Source: Beta vulgaris subsp. vulgaris (lineage: Eukaryota; Streptophyta; Magnoliopsida; Caryophyllales; Amaranthaceae). From it: a DNA stretch of 64,000 nt. Where the stretch lies: assembly GCF_026745355.1 (NCBI RefSeq), contig NC_079206.1:8469531-8533530 (forward strand). The letters are read 5' to 3'. A program made the translations under genes and the position numbers. The notes beneath the pieces are model-generated. The model did not search any database and was not told where the DNA came from. It worked only from the letters and a program-made list of their open reading frames with translations. Positions 48,801 to 60,800 of the stretch are shown in pieces (the stretch's first letter is position 1; every line of letters starts with the position of its first letter).

Positions 48801-51800
48801 AGTTAAAGGGGAACATGAAAAGACTAATGCTTGAAAGAATGAAAGTACTATTTCACATTGTGCAGGGCACAGTGTCATGAGATGTATCTAGAAGAAAATG
48901 AGGTTCGAATTAACTTATTTCGCATTTGATCTCTTATTGATTGACTCTAGTAATATTGTATGGTCTGACTCTCTTTTCTAAAAAAAAAAAAAAAAGAAAG
49001 AAAAAGAAAAGAAGAAGAAAAGGAGAGTAAGACACTTGTGTTAGATAAATCTTAGAGTTAAATTCACAGATGAGAAAAAAAAATTATTATTAAAGTTTTG
49101 AAGGTCATCATTTTGAATTTAAGTATATTCGAAGATTATTATATTGGAATAGACTGTTCAGTGGCACAGTGCCACAGTGAAGAAAGTCTTATGATGTTTA
49201 TATGCGGAAGTTGAAAATCTGAAAAAAAAGGGGTTTAAGCACTTGTTGAGCCAATGGCCATTTCAAATCTTTAAGCTTGCATTACCTATCTCCATCTTAC
49301 ATTCTTAGCTATCAGCCATGATCCTTCATGGTTATTTCTTGCTTCATAAATTCAAATTGTGAGTTGGATTATATTTTTGCTTAATAAAATCTCATTTTGA
49401 TTTTCAGTATATTCGAAGATTATTATATTGGAAAGGGAATAGACTGTTCAGTGGCACAGTGCCACACACAGTGCCACAGTGAAGAAAGTCTTATGATGTT
49501 TATGTGCGGAAGTTGGAAATCTGGAAAAAAAAGGGGTTTAAGCACTTGTTGAGCCAATTGCCATTTCAAATCTTTAAGATTGCATTACCTATCTCCATCT
49601 TACATTCTTAGCTATCAACCATGATCCTTCATGATTATTTCTTGCTTCATAAATTCGAATTGTAAGTTGGATTATATTTTTGCTTAATGACTTTGGACTT
49701 TGAGTTGGATTATGGCATAATACCAGCATCCTTAGTATTTATTGCTTGAGCTACTTGAATTATTTTACTGACTATATCTCTCTTTGACTCGCTAAACATG
49801 TTGATGCTCTCCTTTTTGATAATGTCAAAAGGGGGAAGATGGGTATAATACTTAGACTATTAAATGAAATTATCTTGGTTACCATGTTACTTGTGAAAGT
49901 ATGTGAACGATATTAGAAGTGAGCAGAAATCCCGGGTACCCAGATCCAGACCTGGTATGGACCCGCCGGGTCCGGACCCAGTTCAACTGGGTCTAGTTCT
50001 GGGTCCCAAAAGGGGGACCCGATTGCATCCGATTCCAATTTTGGGCAGAATTTTGTCGGACTCGGTACCTATTGGGTACCCGGTTAGACCGGTTCCTGAT
50101 ATGGGTACCCGATGGAAGCGGGTCTGGATCCGGGTACCCGATACTTAGAATTGGTTTTTTGTAATAGCTAAATAATGACGTGCTTGTAAATTGTAATAGG
50201 ATAATAGTTGTTAAATAAAAAGTTAGTACTTAGTACCCTTTAGGCTCATTTAATTTTTTTTTAAAAATTTCATAGCTCAATTGGCGCATCTTATTATGTT
50301 GTTAAACTTATAACTGGGTACCCAGTTCTAGACCTGGTACCCAGCAATTCCTGGTCCAAAAATTTAGGACCCGGTTGGACCAATTCCAATTTTAATTTCA
50401 GATTTTTGATACCCACTAGGTCCGGGTATGAGTCCGGGTCTATGAAATTCTACCGGGTGCCCGATGATATTATGTTAGTCTCCCTAATGTGATTAATGTG
50501 CATGTTGAGGGGGAATGCATACTTTGAGGGGGAAAAGTGATTATTTAATAATATTATATTTCGGATTTGTCATTATCTAAAAGGGGAAATTTGTTGTGCA
50601 TGTGCATATTAAGTTTTGATGATGAAAAATAATATAATATGTTCTAGTATGAAAGTGTGTAACAGATAGTTGAAAAAGATATGAATAAATGAAGACTTTG
50701 AAGAAATGAAGAATCAAGATTGAAGTCCAAGTTTATATTCCTAAGTTTAGTTACTTTATGCAGTGTAATTACCTGAACTAGGTGATATATTATGTGCCAA
50801 ATATAGAAATATAAAATTTGGATAATTATTATTTTGTTAAAGTTAAGAAAATAAATAATTATGTTAATATTATATATCTATATAACTGGAAATTGAAATT
50901 CGAAAAGCAAGTTTATCAAAAATGATAAAGTTTTAATAAAAACGTTTTATAAAAGAATTTTTCATTAAAACGTGTTTTTGGTGAAAACCGAGTAAAACAG
51001 TAGTTTTCATTAAAACGTCTTTTTGGTAAAAATCGAGTAAAACAGTTTTATAAAAAGTAAGATTTTCGAAAATTATTTTTGGAAAAAAGAATTTGAGATA
51101 ATAAAAGAGTATGAGATAAAAGGAAAATCTATTGGTGATTCAAGATTTAGATAAACATTGATTTTAGGAAAACTTATCTTTTTAGAATTGAAGATAAAGA
51201 TGAAAAAAGATAAAGTTTATTTTCTAAAAAGAAAAGGTTTATCCCTTAAATTAAGGAGTAAAAGAAAATACATTTTGAAGGATTTTCATCCACACCATGT
51301 ACTATAAAAGGGTTTATAATTCATTCTCATAACTCACGTTTTTAAAGAGAAAAAATCGGAGATATTAAGAGCTGAAAACAGTTTCCTAAGGCACAGAGTA
51401 TATCACTGTTCAAGTCAGTTTGAGTAACTATTCAACGATTGTAATTGTCCTCTAAATTGCTTGAATAAGAAGCAAGCGTTTGAGGATCTTTTCTTTCTGG
51501 AATTTCATTATTATAGAGAGTAGCAACACTTAGAGTTAAGTGTTGCGGAGCACTACTAGGGTTCGTATTGGGGGCATCTTATTGTATCAAAGGTTTGATA
51601 TTTTAGGATTCAAAATAATAAAGAGTTTGGTTTGTGTTGACGTAGATCTCAGAGGTGAGATTGAACCACATTATATCCTGTGTTCAAGTGTTGATTTTAT
51701 ATTGTTTGAAGTTTTAGTTTTCGCAAAAGCTCAAATCAGAGATTTACGAGTGTTTCACACAGTGTCTGGCACAGTGCCATAACAAAGTTTTTGTGAAAAT

Positions 51801-54800
51801 CGACTAGATCTAGTTACTCAATTCAAAACCCCTTTTTGAGTGTCACCTTGTGTTCCAACTGGACAATCCATTAGTGCTTTAGTCTTAAATGACAAAGCAG
51901 TTGATCTTTTGTGCTATGCAAATTAAAACCATTAAATGTTTTACTTTCTAATTCTTATAATGTTCTCAGCATAATTAAATGACAATTGACAAACGACTGT
52001 TGGCAACATTGAATGTTCTTTACCCGTCAACAAAAGGAGTATGCCTTTTTTAGGACTAAGAAGCAATACTACTTACATACCTTAAACATGGATACTGGAC
52101 CACAACGAGAAATCTTACGCAGTCTTCCATAAACTGAGAGCTCCTCATATGTCATCCCAATATCAACGTCATCTCGCTGAGAGCAAAGTGTAATAACATG
52201 GATATATTAACCTTCTAACCGATAGGTAAGTAAAAAGTTAAGTGGTTTGATCATAATTTCTGGATAAAAACTGTTTAACACTAGAGCAGTTGTAAGATCA
52301 AAGTGCAAGTAGAAATGTGGTAAAGAGTCACCTGGGTATAATTAGAGCGTATTGGCTCCAGTTCAGCAGTAGGCGGTGCTAGTTCAACCTCGGCCAAGGA
52401 AGAGTAGCCAAGATGGACGGCAGCCCACCGCAAAAATGCTCGAAGATCAATCTTACTAATACTTCCAATGGGATTAATGTCTGCTGAGCTACAATCATGC
52501 TGAAAAGAAAAATAAGTAATACAAGCAACGTATAAGAGGGTGACGTATAGCGAGTAGTCAAAGATTAGTGAATTAGTCATATCTCATACTACCGGCCTGT
52601 TCTCCCCAGCTTATTTTCAGTTCAATTCAGTTCAGTTCAGTTCAGTTCAATTCAGTTCAATTCAGTTCAGATCAGTTCAGTTCAGTTCAGACCAGTTCAG
52701 TTCAGCTCTTGACAATACTTTTACTCTCACATATCACTATTCATTTCAGTTCAGTTCAGTTCAGATCAGTTCAGTTCAATTCAGTTCAGTTCAGTTCAAT
52801 TCAGTTCAGTTCAATTCAGTTCAGTTCAGTTCAATTCAGTTCAGTTCAGCTGTTTTATGCCGAAGAGAACATGCCCTACCTCTGTATTTTTTTAGTTGCA
52901 CCATTTGCTTTTTCACATTTGCCGAGACGATTCTTTGAACGTTAATATATCTTATTGGGTGTAAGTAAAAATTATAAAAATTTGATATTGGAATCCTCTC
53001 ATTGAGATGAATCTAATAAGACCCCACGTGACTATGTTTTTTCTTATATAATAATGCGAGATAGCTTAACAAAGTTAGTTGATGAAAAGTGCCACAAAAC
53101 CAAATAATGCAACTAAAAAAGTACGGAGGTAGTATGTAGCGCGTACCTAGTCCTAAACCCCATATTTTAGATTCTTTTGTGCAAAATATTCACAATATTA
53201 TTTGATTTCGATTTGTCCCTTAACTAATTATCCTATTTGGCTTTTTCGGTCAAACTTTTAAATATATATATATTACTTTATATAAAAATTATTAAAAGAG
53301 ATAGTCTAATTTTAATAATAAAGTAACCATAATCACTATTGGACTAATTCTCTTTTTAATATTGGGCTTACTATGGTCTAATTTTAATTTAAAAGTACGC
53401 GGTCTCTTACAAGACAAACACTACTTTATATTTGGCACTTAAAATATAACCAATTTTATAAAATATGATGACTTAGCACTCGGTAGATTTGTTTCGTGTA
53501 TGCTTTCGACAATATCAATGATATTTATGATCCCCTTCAAACAAAAAAAAGATATTAGTGATCAAGTAGTGTATTGGAGAAATGCAAATCAAACACGATA
53601 ATTATTAATAGAATTCTTTTTTGAGGCCAAACATAAATACTTCTTCCATTCTACTATAATAGAATGAAATGTAAGGGGGAGGTACGGGAATTTAGGAGAG
53701 GAGAGAGATAGAGAAAAATAAAAAGAGGAAGCCTTGTGATGAAAAATGAGATATGAAAAAGTAAATATCAAATAAAGTAATGTCTCATGTATTTTAGATA
53801 CCGCCTAAATTATAAATGTTTTGTTTATTTTGGAATGTAGGAAGTATAATTTTAATTGGTTGGTGGTTACCACATGGTCAGCCCATAACATATTAAAAAG
53901 GCTCCGTAGAGTAATAGCCTGTTGGTTAACCTTCAAATACATGGGAAATTAGAATTCCTAAGAAGTAGGTATATGTGTGTTGTTTGGTTGGCAAAAACAT
54001 GGGAAGTAGAACTTCCTACGAAGTTCTATTTCCTACAAAATGGAGGAAATAACTTACCTAGGCCCTCCTAGGCCCTAGGTAAGTGGATATTCTCATGGGA
54101 AATAGAATTTCCCATGTTCAACCAAACAAAAGAATGTACTTCCTAGGAAATGAAATTTCATGAGCAATGCAAATTCAAGGGAAGCTAAACTTCCCAACTT
54201 CAACCACAACCCCTTGGTATAACACAATCAAGAGTGCAGCTACAAATTCAATAGCTGAAAATATCCATTAACCAACATTCTAAAATCTATTCAATACCTT
54301 TGTTAAATTACCACGCAATGCTTCATCGACATTAGTGCTACTAAGAACGAGATAAAATCCTGATTTTTTGTGAACCCAAGGCATAAGCGATGCCAACATG
54401 AAAGCTAGCACCATTCTTATACGAGCTTGAATGTTCTGCAGCCCCAAGTTCTCTGCATTTGAGCCACCATCAACCTGAATAAACAATCAACACAAGTATA
54501 TAATCTCACACTTACTACCTCCGTACCAAATTAGTTGTTACATTTGCCTTTTCACAGTTTACGAGATGCAACTTTAAACACCAATATTTTAAGTTACATA
54601 TATGAAAAATTATAAAAATTATATATTTGGAAAATACGAATTGGGACGAATCAAACAAGATCCAACATGATTATGTTTTTTCTTATATATATATGGAGTA
54701 AAAGATAGTCAAAGTTATGACGTGAATAGTGCCTACGGTCAAAATGTAGCAACTAATTTGGGACGGATGGAGTACTTGACTAGTATTATACGTGGTGCAA

Positions 54801-57800
54801 TTTAATGCAATACTAAGCACATGCAGTAAGTGGCGAAGCCAGTAAGGGGACATGGGGACAAATGTCTCCCCACTTTTAAAAAATAATTTCTTAAAAAAAA
54901 AGGAAAAAACATGCTTAGCAGCACGCGTGAAGTTTTTGCAAAACAATTTGAAAAAAACACGCTAAAGATAGAAACTAAGAGATAGACTGAGGAAGAGAGA
55001 TTGAGAGAAACCCTAAAATCGACGACGGAGGGACGACGACGTTGACCGCATATTCGCATTTGTCGGAGCCGGCGACGATGAGCCGTGAGGAAGAGGAACG
55101 AAGTCACGAAGAGGAAGCGACGCTGTGAGCCTGCGACGAAGTCAGGAGATGAAGAGGAAGCGACGTTGCGACACCACAACGAAGTCAGGAGACGAAGCAA
55201 CGCCGCCACCCCCACCGTCCATGTCCATTCGCCGTCGCCGACCTCCCGAGACACCCACTTCAGTCAGTCAGTAAGTTTTCTTAACCCTAAGTTCTAGTTT
55301 ATGTTTTTTTAAAGGTAATATTTACAATTTACATTGTTTGGTTGTGAATTACTGAGTTATGATACTTGTGAAATGTTAATTTGTGATTGTGGATTTATGG
55401 TTGTTGATTGATTTGTTGTTGGTTTGGAATTGGTCATGAACTCATGATTTAGGAAATTGTTAGTTTGCAATTTGAAATTTCTAATTAGGAAATTATAAAT
55501 ATGAGTTTATTTATAATTGAAATATTCAATAGTTTGGTTTGAAGAGGAATACATTGAAACAATCATTGATCACTTTCAAAATATAAAGACCCGAAGGATG
55601 AATTTGTAATTTTTATTTTTAGTTTATTTTTTTTTCATTTTTCTTAGATTGTAAGACTATAAGCATTTTGGAATTTCGAATGTAAAACATTAAGTATTAA
55701 ATAATTTGTGTCGTATTATTTTTTTTCTAAATTTTTCGAATGCTTGGCGGTCGAATTTTATCCCCCCACTTTGAGAATCATGGCTAACACATGCTTGTTT
55801 CTCTTTTTATGTGATCTTGTCCATCATTGACTGAAAAAGATGTGACTCGTATGATACCCTTTTTAAAGAAATTACTGACAAGTTTTGAGTTTTTTCACAG
55901 CTAATATCCAGAATTATAGAAAGAATTGGCTGAGAAACTAAGGGGACGTTTGGTTGGAAGTGGGGAAAGGGAATGGAATCAAGTAAGGGTTAGGAAAGGA
56001 AAGGAACCCAAAACCCCCAATTTACCCATGTGTTTGGTTAGACAAGAGAAAGAGTAACAAAAGTTGACCCATTACCTCCCCCCTATCTCTTTCTCTCTCT
56101 TACGCTGGCACCGGTGTTGCTGCGCGACCAGCGGCAAATAGGCTAGGGTTTTCGGCGGGTGGGGGTGTTCTCGAGGGATGTGCTAGTGTTTTCGGCGGGT
56201 CGGGGGTGTTTTCGAGGGTTGGGCTAGGGTTTTCGGTGGGTGGGGGAGGTTTTCGAGGGCTGGGCTAGGATTTTCGACGGGTGGGGGAGGTTTTCGAGGT
56301 CTGTGATGGGGTTTCGGCGGGTGGGGGAGATTTTTGGTAGGTGGGGTGGTGTTTCGGCGGCTGGGGTGTTTTCGAGGGGTGAGGTGGGGTTTTCGGAGGT
56401 CGGGGTAGTGTTTCCAAGGGCTGGGGTGGGGTTTTGGCGGCTTGGGGGATGTTTTCGGCGGTTAGGGTGGTGTTTCGGTGGGTGGGGTTTTCTGCGGGTT
56501 GCAGGGAGTCGAGGACTCAGGTGGAGGGTGGTGGCTGCGGCTCAGATGGTCATGGTGGTGTCAGTAGGGTCAGCCTGGTGGTGGTGGTGTCATTAGGGTC
56601 AGCCTGGTGGTGGTGGTGGTGGATTGGTCAGTTGTGTTATGGTGTAGAGGGATTTGGGGGTATCCAAAATCTTGGGGGGCTGGGTAATGGATCTAAGGGT
56701 AAGGGGGGTAATTTTAAACTGAAAAAATGGGTAACGGGAAAAGAAAAAATCATCAACCAAACATGAAGTAAGGGAAACATAAGTTTGGAAACCCTTTCTG
56801 TTTCTTCACACCCCTCAGGCCTCAACCAAACACCCCCTAAAACTTGAGTTGTAAAAATTCAAAGCAAAATATCAAGATTACAACGAAGGCTCGTTATATT
56901 CAGCGTCGTATTTTTAGTTTTGTCTGTTTGGCAAGCTGAAACTCATAAGTTAGCTGAAACTGAGGAAAAGTCGTTAATTTACTTAACATTTTGACAAGAT
57001 TATCTGCTTAAGTTGATCAATTATTTTGGCAAAATTAGTTGTTATTAAAATCTTAGAAAGGTTTTCAAAAATTTCAATCACTTGATTATGAAAAGTTAAG
57101 AATATTAACTTATTGATTTTAGTCATTTTAACCACCTAAAATAAATTTTAGGTGCTTCAAAAACACCAATAATTATTTTAGCACGTAAAATATTTAGCAC
57201 CTTATAATTTAAGGTACCTAATTAAAATGCTTCCCCAATTATAACTTCAGAAAAGTTAAGATAAGTTTAGTTTCAACAAACCCCTCAAGAAAAAGTTCAG
57301 TTCAACAAAAATAAGCTAAGATTTGACCCACTCACAAAATAAGGTCTAATAAGTTTAGATAAGTTTAACTAAAGTCTAATATAAAGACTAGTAAAATATA
57401 ATAAGTCATATTAAGTTTAAATAAGCAAAAATAAGTTGAGAAGAACCGCATCAAAGATTGAAGAGTGCAACCTCTAACTAGCATTACAAAAACTCTTCCC
57501 AAAGGATCAGCTGGCGAATTATCAACAATGCCACAATACATCCCAAAAATTGAAATCAAACAAAAATTAGCACAAGTGAAACGACTTCACATTGACAAGA
57601 GTAACATAATATTTAAAAAATAAATATGTGAATTAGTAAATATAAATGTATTATTGATTCTAGTAACAACAATTTTTTTTTAGTAAGAAATTAGTAGCTT
57701 TTATCTAGGTCTATTAACTATAAATATAAATAAAGTTGAGATTCTCAACCATAAGTTTTAAAAAAAATCAAGTCCGATCCTCATATATAATTAAGAGGAG

Positions 57801-60800
57801 TGAAAAACAAATGATAGGAGTTAAGTTGACAATGTTTTAATTGCAAAAAAATGGAAAAAAGTAAATGTGATTGATGGAGGATGGTAGATACTTTATTATA
57901 ATTATACTTCATTTAGATTAGAGCTGATAAAAGTAGACATAACACGATAGCACGACATGTACGAGATAGGAAAAAATTGGGTAAGTATTGAGGATTTCCA
58001 ATTTGTTTAGTTAAACAGGTCGATACAACACGACACATCTTACTAAATGAGTTAGATTAGTGTTGAGGTTCCAACACAAAGATGACACGCTTGAACCCGT
58101 TTAATACATTGCCATTTGCCACACAAGTATATGACATAATAAAATAGAAAATTGGCTTAAGATACCAAAAAGTACCTTAACACAACAACAAGACACGAAA
58201 AGAATGGGTTAGTGTCCAGTTATCTCAACACGTTAAATTAAACGAGTCAACACGAGATGACACATTTACTAGATGGGTTGAGTTAGTATCAAGAATTTTC
58301 CAACCCGCTTACATATGTAACGAACACAACACAAACTTTTGCCAACTCTAGTTTAGATGTGGTTCCTATTAGAAATAGTTAATCTTGAAAAATCTTGAGG
58401 TTAGTGAAAATATCATACAATTAAATATCTAAAATTATTTTAAATATTTTGTTAAAGTCAAAGTTTAGCTATTAACTAAAAAAGTGTAGATTACAAGTCT
58501 ACGACCATAAAAATATCTAGCTAAATATTTGATGTGGTATAATTAGGGGTGTTCGCGGTTTGGGTTGGTGCGGTTTGGGATGTAACCCAACCCAAACCGC
58601 AAATACACGGTTTGAAAATTTTCCAACCCAAACCGCACCGCAATTTTTCCCAACCCAACCCAAACCGCGCAAAACGGTTTGGTGCGGTTTGGGTTGCGGT
58701 TTAACCATTTTTTCCTCCGCGACATTACTTTTGTAATCTAAGATTTTAAAAAAATTGTTACTAAGAGTCCAAATAGATATGAAGTTGAATTCATAATTAA
58801 ACATATATAATGATTTATCAAAAGTGTTAAAGTTTTTTACCTCAAACTTCTTTTTTCAATTTTATACTTGTATGTCACCTTCATAAGTGTATTTAATTTT
58901 ATTTTTTTTTAAAATATGTAACTTTGCGGTTTGCGGTGCGGTTTTGGTTTACAAAAATTAAAACCCAACCCAAACCGCAAACCGCGGTTTGCTTGAAATC
59001 ATAACCCAAACCGCAATTTTGAAACCGCAAACCAACCCAAACCGCGAAAAAACGGTTTGGGTTGCGGTTTGGTGCGGTCCAGACCGCACTTTGAACAGCC
59101 CTAGGTATAATGATCTAGATTAAAGTAGCATTCCAGGCTTATGTCGGTTGGATCGATCACCGAAATGTACTTGAGGGAGATGTAAGCAAAACTTTACAAA
59201 GTAAATATAAGTCAATAACCAAGTTTGTTTAGTGGAGGTGGAAAAATTACCTTGTGATTTTGAGATCATACGTTCGAACTTCACTACTTAGGCTATGTTC
59301 AGTTCACCTTATTTTTGCTTATTTCAGATCTAATCAGATCAGATCAGATCAGAAAAAATAAGTTCAGATCAGATCAAATCAGAAAAAATAAGTTCAGATC
59401 AGATCAGATCAGATCAGATCAGATCAGACCAGATCAGATCAGATCAGATCAGTTCAGTTCAGATCATATCATGCTTATATTTAAAAACTTATTATTATTA
59501 AATATCTTTCACTACATATTAATAAAAATTATAATAATTGAATATTAATAAAGTACTCATTGAGACGAATCAAACAAGACCGCACATGATTATATTTTTC
59601 TTATATATTGAGAAAAATCTAAAGATTATCTCTTATTGTGAATAGTGTCAAGATTCTAAGTGACAAAGATAAAAAAATATACAAAGGGGTATTATTATTT
59701 ACTAGTACATTTGTTCAAAAGAATTATTATTATTATTATTTTTGTTGTACTTATTAATTATTAATATTGGTAATTATTATTAATCTTATTGTTACCATTA
59801 TAAATGTCATTGTTATTATTATATTAAGTTATTTTGTTGTTATTAAATAATAGAAAATTAAAAGCCACGTGTTAAGAACATAAGATTGACGCAAAAATAA
59901 GAAATATATAAAATATGATATCTCAAATTCATGATAACGAAACTACTATGTTCGGATTACATTTCAAAATAAGCTAAGTGTGAATACAAATTATAAATTT
60001 AGATTCGGTATACCTCTTCCTACCGAATTTCAAATCTCTCTAGCTATTTGAAGTTGCACGATATTTATTTATTTTTTGCTCAAGTCATAGTTGTTTGTAT
60101 ATCTTGTTCTATTTTATATGGAAAAAAAAGAGTTCAGTTTGCCGACTTCTCAAGTGTGAAACTTTTTTTTAAGGGAAAGTGTGAAACATTGTATAAGTGC
60201 TCTTATAAAATAATGACTTGAGTTATATAATTATTTTTAGTAATAATAATTTATGATTATAATTATTATTGTTGTTCTTATAATAATGATAATAATAATA
60301 ATTATTATTAATAATAAAAGTTGTATAAAAGTTGTAATAGAAATAAAATGATAATAATAGTAAACTATAAAGAATATCTTATAATGTATTGCATAATAAT
60401 GATTTACAAAGTAATAATATAATAGTAATAATATATATTTATAAAAGATAAGATCTTGTTGAAAAAATAAGTTCAGATCAGATCAGATCAGATCAGATCA
60501 GAAAAAATAAGTTCAGATCAGATCAGATCAGAAAAAATAAGTTCAGATCAGATCAGATCAGATAAGTTCAGATCAGAAAATTTCAGGTGAACTGAACATA
60601 GCCTTATACTAACGTTTGGAAGTAGGGATTTTCTTATCTCTCACCCTACTCTCAAGTGTTAACATGTATAGCTGGACTGACTAACTTGCAAAAAGTGTTG
60701 ATTCAATAGGGTCTTTTTTTATCAAAAGATGACCAGTGAAGGCCCAACCAATTTTCCCATTTTCACGACAATTACAACAAAACATAACACTACTACTCCT

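Larger units (their letters stand above)
40964..51859 (+). mobile_element. Sirevirus-like Ty1/copia LTR retrotransposon in a NADS intron, with nested insertions
   Basis: Long direct repeats of ~1.26 kb bound the element. A primer-binding site follows the left LTR and a purine tract AAAAGGGGAAAT precedes the right one. Several other GGGGGAA tracts (about 49834, 50508, 50529) near the 3' end are typical of Sireviruses. Gag and protease remnants occupy 43169-44673. Integrase, reverse transcriptase and RNase H are missing, apparently deleted. The element sits antisense to NADS. Nested in it are a hAT MITE (41129), a hAT element (45104) and a GGGTACC-rich MITE (49916). A 5-bp target duplication is not clear. 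Confidence 0.9.

Noticed and set aside
54802..55297. 150-codon minus-strand and 70-codon plus-strand frames
   Set aside because: They are mutually overlapping, arginine/serine-rich translations of a GAC/GAAG repeat stretch. No domain is seen.
56240..56766. Gly/Trp/Phe-rich proteins of 110-118 aa
   Set aside because: Overlapping frames read through the G-rich minisatellite of a MITE. Composition follows the repeat, not a protein family.
57365..57559. Possible extra NADS exon or small gene on the minus strand
   Set aside because: The translation matches no part of NAD+ synthetase, and the flanking exons (62655 and 54474) already join exactly in frame.
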